Assembly (NCBI GenBank): GCA_050084985.1
Contig: JBITNC010000001.1
Coordinates: forward strand, 95,356,001 to 95,420,000
DNA from: Nageia nagi
Lineage: Eukaryota > Pinophyta
Length of the DNA: 64,000 bases
Reading direction: 5' to 3'
A program made the translations under genes and the position numbers. Under the pieces are notes generated by a model. The model was not told where the DNA came from. It worked only from the letters and a program-made list of their open reading frames with translations, and searched no databases. Shown here piece after piece: positions 35,410 through 48,160 of this stretch (the stretch's first letter is position 1; every line of letters starts with the position of its first letter).

Positions 35410-37680
35410 ATGAATCTATTTTTGTCATTATCTCTTCCCTTACATAATGTGCTTAGAGTAATAGCTAGGGAAAATGATAAAACTAGGGTTTTTTCTACCT
35501 ATGTTTCAAAGATGGATCTAAATGAAGAACAACCTAGGGTTTCTAAAAGTAAGGTTCATTTTAAAGATATCAAAAGAAGTGTTAGGGTTAAACCTAATTT
35601 ACCTCTACAAGAGTTTGATCCTAATGATCAAATAGATACTAATGAAGATAATGATACTGAATCTACAATCTCTAGCAAGAAGTTGGATATTATTGGAAAA
35701 AATCCTAATAGGCTTAAAGTGTTTATAGATGACAATGATTTTAAAAATATAAGTTTAAGAAGCCATTATGATACTTCTAATAGTGATGCTAAAATTGATG
35801 AGTTAGATAAAATTCTTAATCATGTTAGATCAATAAAGGAATTACTATCTAATAAAAAAATTTAGAATATTATCTTACTAATAATGCAAAAAAATGTTAT
35901 TAATATTCTAACCAATTATGACTTTTTAGAAGTATATTTTGCAACTTTGCAATCCTCAGATAGCTTGTTATCTTATGAAAATACAGGTTGTACAAAATGG
36001 AGGATTTCTTATATTAATAAGTACACCAATAATGACATGTAAGACTATTCCACATCGCCACCAGCATGGAATCTAGGATACAACTTTGTAGAAAAAAGTG
36101 ATATTCGAAGAGGTCAATAAGGAAAGTGAGGCTAAGTATAAACACTTGGTAACTCAATTGATGATCATCACTAGGTATGATCCTTGAATATTCTAATAAG
36201 GACAAAGGTAAGGGTATATTGGCTAATGATGAAGCTATAGTAGATATTGCTAAACAACTTTTTATTGTTATTAATAATACTTATGAGCATAATCTTGGTT
36301 GGTCAAAAGAAGAACACAAAATAAAACTTGATGCTCTTTTTGATGTTCAAGAAGATGATTGTTTTCAAAAGGCTAATGAGAATAACAACTAGAATTTATG
36401 ATAAAATTGTTTGACAAACTTGAACATGAAAAACTACATAGCATTGGGCCATTTCTACAACTAAAAGAAGCTAACTTGAGAAAGGAAATAAAAAATAAAA
36501 CACCCACTCAAATTAGCACCATACCATGACAAACCCCTCCACCACCATTGAAGGATAGTATACTATAGTTCAAAACTAGAAACCAAAACAAACTCCTATA
36601 GTATTAAATAATGGAAAACAATGGATGAAAGAATTGAGAAATGAGAAGAATTGCTTAATAATGTGAATATGATTTCTTATTTTGTTTAAAACATCCATTG
36701 ACTGATAGAATTATTTCTAAATTGCTTGTTAATAAAAAGAGTATGAAATTTACAAAATTTGATATTTGCAGATCTCAAAAAGCATGTTAGAAAGTTTTAG
36801 GAGGAATATATGGAATATATTCATGATAAGATATGATTGCAAAATTATTTTCAAGTAGTTTAAAAGATGATGCATTGAAATGGTATTTTACTCTTCCTAA
36901 AAAGAGAATTGATAAATATAAAGATTTGATTTATAAATTCTTGAAAATTTTCAGATATAACATTGCAAAAAAAGTTCAATTCAAAAATTTGTGTAGAATT
37001 AATTAATTACCTAATAAATCTTTATTTGACTTTATGAAAATATGGAAATAAATTGCAAATAATATTACTATGCCTGAGTAAGATTTAAAGGACACTTTTG
37101 TAAATGCTTTATTACCTATGTATAAATTAGTGGTTATCTCTAACCATGATTCGATAGTAGTGAAATGATAGATATTTTATTTAAAAAGAAAGATTGCATA
37201 AAGAAACTTTACAACACACATTCTAAAAATTTCAAGTGTATGAAAAGAAAGATAAATCTTAAATGTATTAAAAGTAAGATAAAACTTAGGTATATGAAAA
37301 TAAATCAAAATTTTCTATAGCTAATGTTGATACAAGAAATAATAGACCACAAAGAAAGTTTACAAGGCTAACAAATACTATTGATAATATTCTCAATGTG
37401 TTATTAAAAGAGGACCTCATTAAGCTTCCACCAATTGTTCAACATCACTTTCCTAATGGTGTTCCTAATAATTATAGATATAAGGAATTTTGTAATTATC
37501 ATAGGACACCAAGGCACCTAATAAGAAATTGCAAGGTCTTAAGGAATATCATTCAAGATTTCATTGATAAGAAATTAATTCGGATGGATAATCATGCTAA
37601 AGCAAAAGGTGGTCTTGTACACCCTGATAATGAAAAATTGGAGATATTTATGAATCCATTACCAAGAGCAAATCAATAAC
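35410..37680 (+). pseudogene. gag gene of the 8.7-kb element
   Basis: Three recognisable parts. The N-terminal region (35410-35865) is open for 151 codons and rich in Asp/Asn/Lys. The capsid-like core (about 36700-37170) reads DDALKWYFTLPKKRIDKYKD, LIYKFLKIFRYNI, NKSLFDFMKIWK and FVNALLPMYK, matching the retrotransposon-gag pattern (W-Y-LP-I-W..L...F...F). A terminal piece (37398-37679) contains FCNYHRTPRHLIRNC followed by VLRNIIQDFIDK, the Cys/His motif and helix typical of Tat/Athila-type gag. Stops (mostly TAG/TAA) and frameshifts separate the parts. Gag would package element RNA in particles. Confidence 0.78.
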
Positions 37681-39050
37681 CAAAGGGATTCATTGGTTTG
37701 GAAGTACTTCAAATTGCATGAATTATTATTTTGTTAATAGACATGGATGTAGAGACCATTAGAAACAAATAAACAAGAGCTATAATAGAAGGAACACAAA
37801 AATGAAGGATAATACTATGGAACCAATGCTACTCATGACATGCAAAACTTCATATATAATGCCAATGATATGAAATATACCACTAACAAAGTACCTATTT
37901 TTGTACCTACATCTACCAAATGCATATGGGTTGGTAAATTATCCTAGGTATGCAAAGTTATTACTTAAAGTTGAAAATGTTCAAATTGTAGTGTATAATA
38001 GGTAGGTTATTTTTTGGGAGATAAATAGGTATGGTTCATGGTCATAAGGGATATTTCATTATTTTATTGGTTTTCTAGGCAAGTTCTGAAAAAGCCCCTC
38101 ATATATTTTTCCTTCTAAATCATTAAAACCTACACTATTGATGGTGTTCAACCTATTTATATGCCTCTAACAGCATGCATTTCCTAGACTAGAATAAAAA
38201 ATAATAGTATATTCTTTATCCTTAATGCCTATTGAAGTGGTTTAAGGGGTGTATATCAAGTTTTAGGTTGGATAAAAAGAAAAAACTTTTTATGTTCATT
38301 ATTACAATATTGACAATTTGTTTATTTTCAAGTTAAACTTTGACATCGCATATTGCTTATACATTGTTATGGATATATTTGTGAGGTTAAATGAATAGGT
38401 GAATTCAGGTCATTGTGTTCATTAAATATGAATGACAAGATATGTATGGTTTATTTTAACAACTTTGATATTTATGTTTGATCTTCAAATTGCAAATTAC
38501 AAAAGTATAAATTTTACATAACTAAACCATTCATCCATAACATAAAGTATAAATTTAAAACAAACATCCAAAAATTGAAAGCAAGAAGTGGAAGCCAAAA
38601 AGATTCATATTATATATATATATATATCATAAAAAGGTGGATCCATGTCCCATGGTACAATCTAGTGGTGAGCACTACTACTGCTACTCCCAACCTCACT
38701 AGTCCTAGGTCTCCTACTACCACTACTCTATTCATAAATAGACATCCCACTTGATATGTCACTAGACCTAACCCCATGAGAGGCCATTATGGAATTAACC
38801 CTCTAATATTTCCCCCTAAGTGTTATAATGTCATTATCCCTCTTCTCTATCTTATCCATCAAACTTTGGATGAAATCCTATTGCTCATTGGGTAGATGCA
38901 TGTCCATCCTCTCTTGTAGCCTCTTCATGGATTTATCCATAGACACTATATGTGTTTTCCTCACTAAGTGTAGACTATAGGGTGGATAGATATGATTGCA
39001 ATCTTCATACTATGGTCTTGAAAGGCTTAAAACTTTCAATCTTCACCTCT
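37681..39050. other. non-coding interior of the 8.7-kb element
   Basis: No protease or RT follows gag. There are short TA repeats near 38612-38630. The remnant reading TYTIDGVQPIYMPL near 38130 is too short to assign. Confidence 0.45.
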
Positions 39051-39059
39051 AAACTACAA

Positions 39060-40500
39060 ACCTAGGTAGATGTCTCTCCTACAAATACATAACACCATAA
39101 GTTAGTTTATTTTCAATAGCATGTTAATCCAAAAAACTAAAAAGAGTTATAAATTATTAAGTGTGTTATAGAGTATTACATATTGCCACAAGTGGTACTA
39201 CCTCAGTTAAGGAATCTAATCCTAGTGTAGGTATAGTTGGTGGTCCTTGCGCTAGGATATCATGCATAGGATTATCTATATCTTATGGATCTTCATACAA
39301 ATACCCCTTTGAAGCTACCACCATATTCTCATCCACCTCCTTATCCTCCTCCATACCCAATGGGGCTGGTAATAAGGTGGCCCACCATGTCATGTATCCT
39401 CATGCATTACCTAGAGCCATAGAGATATCCTCTATGGAATCTATTATGTGTGGCTCCTTCCATGTGGTCCTTCATAGTGGTATAATCTCTTACCCTTTAG
39501 GTAAATCCTCTTAGTCATCTATCTAATATAGTAAATAGGGGTAGGTAGAATATCCTACTAAATACCAAACTACCTCAATACTCACTATGGTAGATAGGGC
39601 TCTATAAGCTTCCTCCTGGTCTAGAGGAAGCATGGTATCTATACCCATGCATGCTAGTGCACATCATCCTCTCAAATATAATTAGCATAGGAGACCCATA
39701 CTAAGTCCTCTAGCTACAACTCATGATCTCATGTCTCCTAGCCTCTATTTTCCATGGGTTCCTATACCCATGTAGCTTGGATACCCAACAAGCTAAAGTA
39801 GTATCTAAAGGGTTGTACATTGCTCTCTATCACCTAACTAGTCAGATCATAGCTATCTTCTCATACACCCACACTTGTAGCAAGCTAGAGTTAGCAATAG
39901 TGATGTTAAACTTATCTACATAAATAAAATTATGCAAATCCCTGTAAAGTTATGCTAATGAGCCCATGCATACCTTATGCCCCTAGTACAAATATTGAAC
40001 AATCCATGCCATACTCAACAAAAAAGATAATTATTCCTTTTTGGGCATAAATAGGTACATATGATGGAGGTAATCAAAATCCTCAAATGCCTAGCAAGAG
40101 AGGAAAACTTGCATGCCTCTACTAGATGGGTGGACCTATGCTCCAAATCATGGTCTTCCACCCATATCAACCATTATAACAAGGTATGTCGATCTTCATT
40201 ATTCCCAATCTCTCCATGGTGTACTAATCATCTTTGAATTGGGATCCCCCATATCCTATATACATCCAAAAGAGTGACTATCATTTCACCTAGAGGTAGG
40301 TGAAATATGTTGGTTTCCTCATCCCACCTCTTTTCCAATACTATCAAAAGAGGCAGGTCATGTTGTATATGCTCAAATACGACTAGGTCATTCAAGTTGG
40401 ATCTAATGAGGATATCATCCTTAAGGTTTGTTCTGGGCCACCCCTTGGCCTTCTCCAATGTTTCTATTGACTGGGACCACCCCTAATCATGATTTTTTGA
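39060..40500 (-). pseudogene. antisense plant mobile domain (PMD, MAIN-like) gene remnant
   Basis: On the strand opposite to gag, 40228-40458 encodes DLVVFEHIQHDLPLLIVLEK, then RWDEETNIFHLPLGEMIVTL and LLDVYRIWGIPI. This is the hallmark of the aminotransferase-like plant mobile domain (W...T.TFHLP.GE.T.TL.DV..L.GLPI). Further along the minus strand, after stops and shifts, LHKF-, NITIANSSLLQVWVYEKIAM and WVSKLHGYRNPW-like blocks continue the domain in the expected order. PMD proteins act in the nucleus in silencing and development and are known to occur in transposable elements. The start was not located; the gene has several stops. A related, more decayed copy lies in the neighbouring element. 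Confidence 0.75.
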
Positions 40501-42656
40501 TCCTACAAAATATAAAAAAATCCCAAATTCATAAGAAAATTTTCCTTAAACCTACAATTAACTACAAATGAAAAGGGTAAAGCGATGAAAATAGAAACTA
40601 ATAAAATGAAGTGCTAGTGTATTTACTAGGGGAAAATAACAAATAATACTTTATAGTATAAAGAAGCCCTATTGTTTCTAAAATAAAGGAGAGAGAAAAT
40701 TCAATGAATAAAAAAAGAAACCATGAGTCACTACATGCTCAAATGATAAGCTACATAGATACTCCACTACATGCCCCTTCTTCCACATCATAGACCTCTC
40801 AACATTATGCTAACCTTGATCCCCCATGTCACCAAGCCAACTTAAATCACTACATGAAAAAAGTCAATTGATCCTCATAAGAGCTTTGATAACAAATTGG
40901 CATAGTGAAAATTATACATGTAGATGCTTCAAACTCCCCTTTTATTTACTTTTGACATTAACCTTAGTTTATCTAACTCCCATTTTAAAATTTTACATCT
41001 AGTGCCTGCAAAGTGATGGGTTACATAGGCAAAATGCATGGAAATATTTTAATTGCTATAAACTTCTTTTTCAAAAACCAATTCTACTATATTCACACCA
41101 TCAATAGCATGCAAAAAGTAAAATTGCAGTTTAATCCGTTACATGTTGGTTTAAAAAGGTAGAAACAATAAATTAAATGTTTAAATCATGTGTTAATAGT
41201 TAAATTGTTGATGTTGCATTTTTATTATTTATTAATATTAACTACATGTCACTGGCAATGTGATTTTTATAAAATTAGAAAATGATTCCAATTCTATATT
41301 CAATTCTAATTTTGTTAGATGCAAATAGATGATTAAATTGGATAATAATTGATGCAAACAAGGAGATTTTAAATCATAAAATATTATTTAATTAAACATA
41401 AATGTAAAATTTTGATTTTCATTTTTTGTATAATTTTGATATGGTAAATACCTAAATAATTATTTTTTAACATCAATTGAACATGCTATCTTATAAGATG
41501 ATCAAATCCATCATCTTCATGTAATTAGTGGCATGAAAGAGGTAAAATTATGGGTTCCTTCATGTATGAATCATATTATCATAGTCTTAATAAATCAAAT
41601 TCATTTCTATCATGGTCATATTCTTTCTAAATAGACAAGGTGCATATCAAGTCTAAATTATCCAAGTCATTATTTACATGCAAAATATTATGCAATATGG
41701 AAATATTATTTTATGAGGTAAAATATTATTTTTTATTTTCAATTGAACATTATTAAACTTTGAAAATATGATATGACTATTTCTACACTACTAATGGTAT
41801 GTGCTTATTATGAATTTATTAAAAATGGGGCATGTTATAAATACTTGAATATCTACTTGAAAATGCCATTATTTTACAAATATACATTAATATAGAACTG
41901 ATGAACAAAATTGTAAAAGATATGTTGCCAAATTCTATGCAAATCAAGTTGTCAAAAATGTGGGTTTACTTTAAAAATTAATGAAATCAAGCAATTAAAT
42001 ATGAGCAAACACAAAATTTTGATATGTAAGGCAAATATATATTTAATATTTGGTATTTTCATAGGAATCAAATGATATTATTCAATGTTATGCTAATAAA
42101 TATTCTCAACCCTCTTATCAATTATAGGTTATTCCAAGCTTGATTCATTAAAAGGTTCTGATTAGCTTGATAATCATGGTTGTTCCAAGCTTGGGACATT
42201 AAAAAGGACCTCATCAGCTTGATCTTCATAGACTATGAGTTGCAATCGTAGTAGTCTATATGTCATGGTTAATAGAACTATGATTCGCATCAATCATAGT
42301 GACATAATGGATATCATATTTATTTCATACTTGCTCTTTTATTTGATTATTCTTTAATGGGATATGATCTATGTAGGTATTATGTTATATTATTCTTAAA
42401 AAGTTATTATCTAGGAGAGTAGGATTCACATAAAGACACTCTCTCGTATAGGGACTCTAATTTTTGGCTTGGTTCCCTAAAGAAGCATGAGTAAGGAGAA
42501 ACACAAGACCAAAAGGGGGAAAAAAACATATCATACTCAACATATCAATCAAAAAAGGAAGTCCACTTTACTATTGAAAAATTTCTTCTTTTCTCTATAC
42601 TTCTTTGGATTATGCAATTTTAATGCTTTTCATTTCATATCCAAAGAGAGGCAAAA
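40501..42656. other. 3' interior of the 8.7-kb element
   Basis: AT-rich with no coding signal. Near 42200-42300, GACTATGAGTTGCAATCGTA and ATGATTCGCATCAATCATAG-like text forms short inverted or direct motifs that recur at 46970-47130 in the second element. Confidence 0.5.
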
Positions 42657-43395
42657 TTTACACTCCTAAAATTGATTTATTATTTATTTAATAAATCATA
42701 TTTAGACTTCCTAAATAACTTAATGCAATATTACATATGTCAAGATAAAGTTGATATTACAATGCAATACCATGTGTTATATTAAATGCTATATCATTTA
42801 TCATGGTTTATATTTTAAAGTATCTTGAATATAATAAAGTTTATATTATTGCTATAGGTTCAACATTCACCCCTTTTTATGTTCTTGTAGGCTATATATT
42901 CATGTGGAATAGGTATACCTATGCAAATCAAAACTCTTTGATATGATAAGAACTATGATAGGTGGTTGTCAGCCATAATCTTCATCAACCTACTATCCTT
43001 AGATGCCACCTATCATGAGAAATTGTTATGCTCTAAGCTCTAAACTTTGTATCTTTTGCATGAAACATAATTCAACATATCTCATGTAATCAATAGTGCA
43101 CTTCTCTTAGGTTGGTGATGACATGTGATTTCTAGATTGAGTGTTCTAGATTTCGATGGTCGAGTCATTAATTCATGCAAATGATGATCTATCATAAGCT
43201 CATCATGAATTTGATACCAATCCTCCAAAGAGCATTAATACTTGTTGTTGATAATTGCACATACACTTCATATCAAGTGTATGTGTTTATGTATATTTTT
43301 TATATCTAATATAGTGTACATTATCTATTTCCTCTTACATTGTAGATCATTTATTTATTATGTGTATTCATATTTTGCACAATTTAAGGTCTACA
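42657..43395 (+). repeat. 3' LTR of the 8.7-kb element
   Basis: 739 bp, ending GGTCTACA and followed by ATAAG. The first bases have mutated (TTTACAC instead of TGTAGA). Confidence 0.88.
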
Positions 43396-43520
43396 ATAAG
43401 GTTATAAAACACCTTGATAAGGACATACTATATGAATAATATTTTTATTAGTTTTTTCACATGTGAAAAGAAGCATCCTTCTTGGAATTCATTTTACATG
43501 TAATAGTTTTTGACTATATG

Positions 43521-43674
43521 TGTAGATGCCAAAAAATGATTTATTATTTATTTAATAAATCATATTTATGTCAATTAATGAACAATTGGTAAAAATACAT
43601 AAATCAAGATAAAGTGATATTATATTGTAATACCATGTGATAAGACCAATGTGATATCATATACCATGGGTTAT
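43521..43674 (+). repeat. truncated 5' LTR of the 4.6-kb element
   Basis: Matches the start of the right LTR at 47430-47585, including TTATTATTTATTTAATAAAT, AATACCATGTG and ACCAATGTGATATCATA. Confidence 0.85.
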
Positions 43675-43899
43675 AAAGGTCCACTACTCACTAGGTGGAG
43701 CATATCCACCCTTTCCTATAATCTCTTTACATATTACTCTAATGTGGCAATATGTGCATCTCAAGCTGTAAGTGTGGCCTGTAAAGCTACCACATTTACC
43801 TCAAGAGGCTTGAGTCTCTCATTATCCACTTATAGGGCCTCCATCTGCACCTTGTATCTCTTGCAAATAATGTGTGTATCATTAGTCCTTTAATCATGT

Positions 43900-45240
43900 A
43901 TTAAAATTGTAAAAAGATATAAATGATTAGCTTTTTACCTGGTACCACCAATAGCATGGCCTTGGCTACCACTACTAATCCTGGTGTTGCCACTTTGCCC
44001 TCCTCCTACATAGGAATATCATGCATCAAATTTTTAACTTGGTAGGGGTCATCCTTAGAGGACCCCTTTCTTATTGCAACCTCTTCCTTTTCCCCATCCT
44101 TATCCCTCCCTAAATCTATGGGATAGATCCCATGCCACCATGTGGCATACCCTTGAGCTACACCTAGTACCATGGATACATTAACCACCACATTGTGTAC
44201 TCTTAGCTTCTCCCATGTGACTCTCTAGGCCAAGATCACTAGTGACCCTATAGGCATGTCTCTATCCACCATGTATTAGTGGTAGCACATCAGAACTACT
44301 AGGATTCCTTGATAGATCTTGATTTATCCCAAGACCTAGTGTGGATGGTATAGCTCCACCACATTCCTCCTAGTCTAGAGGAAGCACTCCTGATGAACCA
44401 CACAAGCTAGTATGCATCATCATCCCATACAAATTCTACATAAAATACCCATACTAGTTCCTCTGTATGTAGGCCATCGAGCTCTCTCCTCCTTACTTAT
44501 AAGGAGTGGGGGTATCTATATCCTCTTTCCTATGACACCCAAAAGGTTAGGGAAACATTTTTAGATCCTATCGACCCCTTTGTATCTAGACTAGTATGAT
44601 AAATATGATCTTTTCATAGGCCCACACTTGGAGAATACTCACATGTGCAATTATAACATTGAACCTATCAATCCTCATAAAGTTGTATAGATCCCTGTAC
44701 AATTGTACTAAGACCAAGGGAGCCTATGCAAATTATGTACTCCTCACACACATATCTTGAACCACCCAAACTAGACCAAGTAAAAATGACTAACTACTCT
44801 TATATGGGCACAACTAAGTGAATATGATTATGGTAATGTATAATCTCAAGTTTATCCTTAATTATGCAAACTAGTGATCTAGTAGCATGGTGCTCCTAGT
44901 CATGGTCTACCTTCTTGGTCAACCACAATGATAGTTTCTCTTAAATATTGTTATCTACCACCTTTTTTTTGGTGTACTAGTCATCCTCTCATGGGTACAC
45001 CCCATATATAGTATACGTTAAGAAGTGTGACTATCATTTCACTTAGGGGTAGGTGAAAGGTATTGCAATCTAGTCCTAGCATTTTGTTAATACTATAAGC
45101 AAAAAAGATCTTGTTGGATATGTCTAGAATCTACCAAGTTATCCAAGCCACATCAAGAGAGGATGTCATCCACATGATTCTCCCTTTTCTAAGATCATGC
45201 CTTCTCTAGGGTTGCTATGGATAAAGTTCCACCCGAATTA
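43900..45240 (-). pseudogene. antisense PMD gene remnant in the 4.6-kb element
   Basis: The minus strand near 44985-45070 gives FHLPLSEMIVTLLNVYYIWG, the same PMD core as in the neighbouring element but with more damage. A further block, 44006-44191 (VLGVAQGYATWWHGIYPIDL), corresponds to the region after the domain in the other copy. Both copies lie in the same position and orientation within their elements, so the PMD gene was acquired before the two insertions. Confidence 0.62.
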
Positions 45241-47428
45241 ATACCTTATGTTCCTGTAAGGTAATGGTAAGAATAAATAACATTAAAATTATATATAAGG
45301 TAAATTAGAATTGAACTAAAACTTCAATAACTAAATAAAATTAAAACCCACAAATGCTATAGACTAATAGGGAATTAAAAGAAGGTAAAATGAATCTAGC
45401 TTATCGTATGCTCAAATGATAGAGTGTGAAGGTACTCTATGATGTGGTCTCTTAAATTGGTCAAGGGTCAACTAATCCCTTGCTAACAGCATCCTCCATG
45501 CAAAGTCAAATAAGTAAGTTAAACAAGAATGATTTGGAATGAATTACATGATGATGAAATAAATACTAGGGGTATTAAATGTCAACCAAGCAGGTATCAC
45601 AAGTCACCATGATAAATAAGAGCACAATGGAGTCATAAATTCCAAGTCATTAGGGAAAAAGAAGTAAAAAAATACTAGTGTTGTGCAAATCAAAAGTGAA
45701 AAAATGAAAATAAATCTAAAAAGAGTCAACTATTGCTTTTATATTCCCCTTTTTACTTTAAAACCCTAGGGCATTGGCCTAAAAATTCTATGTTGCTTGA
45801 AAATGTTATTTCATGTGTGCATTTTCTTTGAATTTATTTTATAGGGATGTGATTTCTTTTTCAAAAATAAATTTTGCTACTTTCACATTGCAAATGATGT
45901 GCTTCTCATCAAATTGGTTTGCAATTCAATGCTCATTGATCACACATGATAAAATCATTCCTTTTTCCTATATATTTGATTACAAATTATTTTTCTTTCG
46001 TTATTGAACTTTATTTATATTAAATGGACATTATTAGTAGCTTGGATTTTGTCAAATTGATAAAAATTCCAAATGAGCTTATCTAATTCTTCTTGCCATG
46101 GATCATATAAATTGAATATTTGGAATATTAGCTTATTGCTAATGATAAAATTCTATTATTGAATTCCAGTTTAATTAAAACTATATGGCAAATTTTTATC
46201 TTCATGAATATGCATGATTTTTGAATAATGTGCATTTGAAAATTATTATTTCATTGCCAATTAGATGCGCTATTTTTCTTGAAGTTTAATTCATCCATTA
46301 TCATGCTACCAGTGACATCCAAATCATAAAATTATGAATTCTTTCAAATGATTACCATGCTTACATATTATTAATAAGCTCAAAATGATGCATTTTTTAT
46401 TTGATACATACTACACTCACAAACTAAATATATGGTCAAATATTACTAATTCATGATGTATCTTGAAAATGTTATGAAAAATAGCAATATTATTTCAATA
46501 TGAACTAATGGACAATGATATGGATGTTCATCAATTGAATAACTTTTAAATCTCTACACTGAATATAAAAAAATGTACACTGCTAGTGACATGCAATTGT
46601 TACAAATCTATTACAAATAAGGCATGTTGAAATTTTATTCAATATTTAATCATTGTGATAAATTATTTGTGCATATACAATGTTTTATGAATATGGATCA
46701 TCATTGTTAAAGACATGATTATGCAATTTTAGGCATACCACATTTCCAATGGCATGTATTTATTTTTAAAATTTATGCAAATTGAAGTATTGAATTACAA
46801 GGTCACTAAATGTTTGAATACTTGGTATACTTACAAAAATTCAAGAATTATTGTTCATTGTTATTATAATAAATATTTTCAAAGCCATGGTTACTCCATG
46901 AGCAACACCTCTGATCAATTACAGAATTATTTTGAGCTTGAGTCATTAAAATTTCTCATCAGCTTGGCACCTATAGACTATGAGTTGTCTATCACAATAG
47001 TCTATACATTATGGATATTACAATCCTAGTGCATTAAAGAGGATCTCATGCACTTTTTCTTCATAGACTATGATTTTTATGCCATAGTAGTTTATACATA
47101 TCATGGTTTATAATGATATGAGATGCATCGACCATAAAAACACATTGCATATTATATTTATTTCATCCTTGCTCCTTATATTGTTTATTCTTTCATGGAT
47201 GTGATCTATGTGGGTATATGTTGCTTTGTTTTGTAGGCATTATCTAGTTGAGTAGGATTAGCATAGACCACCCACTCATATAGGGACTCTGATTTTGGCT
47301 TGCTTACTTGATGTGTATTGATCAAAATAGGGAAGTCCACTTTACCATTGAAAATTTTCTTCTTTTATCTAAACTTTTTTGGATTGTGCAATTTTAATGC
47401 TTTTCATTACATATCCAAATAGGGCCAA

Positions 47429-48160
47429 AATATAGACACCTAAAAATGATATATTATTTATTTAATAAATCATATTTAGACTTCATTAGATGATAAATTA
47501 GCAATAATACATAAATCAAGATAAAGTGTTATTATATCGTAATACCATGTGCTAGGACCAATGTGATATCATATACCATGGGTTATATTTCAAATTATAT
47601 TGAATATAGAAAAATTATTGTTATTTCTATGTGTTAGCTTTCACTCCATTTTTATTCCTTGTAGGTTATAAATATGTGAGGTGAAGGTTGACATCCCTAT
47701 TGGATCTCTCTGATAGGTGGTTTTCCCAAACATCAAACTTATGGTGTCTCTTGACATCATCTATCTTGAGAAATTTGTTATATTCTTTGAGATTTGTTAT
47801 CTCTCTTTTGCATGTGATATGAATTATCAAGTTCCACATAGCTAGTGGCTTATTGTTCCCATGCAGCCAATGATATGTACCCTTTAGATTGGGAGGTCTA
47901 GATTTCAAAGAATGACTCATGGTACCATTCTAGTGAATATTCATTATAATCTTATCTAAAGTCCAATTGCGATCCTTCAAAAATTCATTGTTGTTCTACT
48001 TTGAGGATTGTACACAAATTAGCTACTTACCTCACACTGTATCAGGTTTATATGTTTCATGTATATTTATTGTATATCTGATATAGAGCTTATCATTATA
48101 TTCATAGACCATTTATTTATTTATGTATTTATTCATTAATTACATATTTTTGGGTCTATC
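47429..48160 (+). repeat. 3' LTR of the 4.6-kb element
   Basis: Preceded by CCAAATAGGGCCAAAA, a decayed polypurine tract. Collinear with the LTRs at 34692, 42657 and 43521. Confidence 0.85.

Larger units (their letters stand above)
34692..43395 (+). mobile_element. 8.7-kb gag-only LTR retroelement (TR-GAG-like) with an antisense plant mobile domain gene
   Basis: The ends are TGTAGAGG...GGTCTACA and both flanks are ATAAG, a perfect 5-bp target duplication. LTRs are 34692-35345 and 42657-43395, with a polypurine run (AAAGAGAGGCAAAA) just before the right LTR, giving plus orientation. The interior has gag (35410-37680) but nothing resembling protease, RT or integrase. Its 3' half carries, on the opposite strand, a broken plant mobile domain gene. 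Tat-lineage elements are known to carry additional ORFs, sometimes antisense; combining this with a gag-only body suggests a non-autonomous family that depends on a Tat-like partner (inference). Confidence 0.87.
43521..48160 (+). mobile_element. 4.6-kb related LTR element, deleted derivative with perfect TSD
   Basis: Begins TGTAGATGCC and ends GGTCTATC, with ATATG on both sides. The right LTR (about 47429-48160) is complete. The left one (43521-43674) breaks off after CCATGGGTTAT and joins interior DNA, so most of the 5' LTR and all of gag are missing. The remaining interior is collinear with 39150-42650 of the neighbouring element, including the antisense PMD remnant and the sequence before the 3' LTR. 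It could move only if complete elements supplied all proteins before the deletion. Confidence 0.85.
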
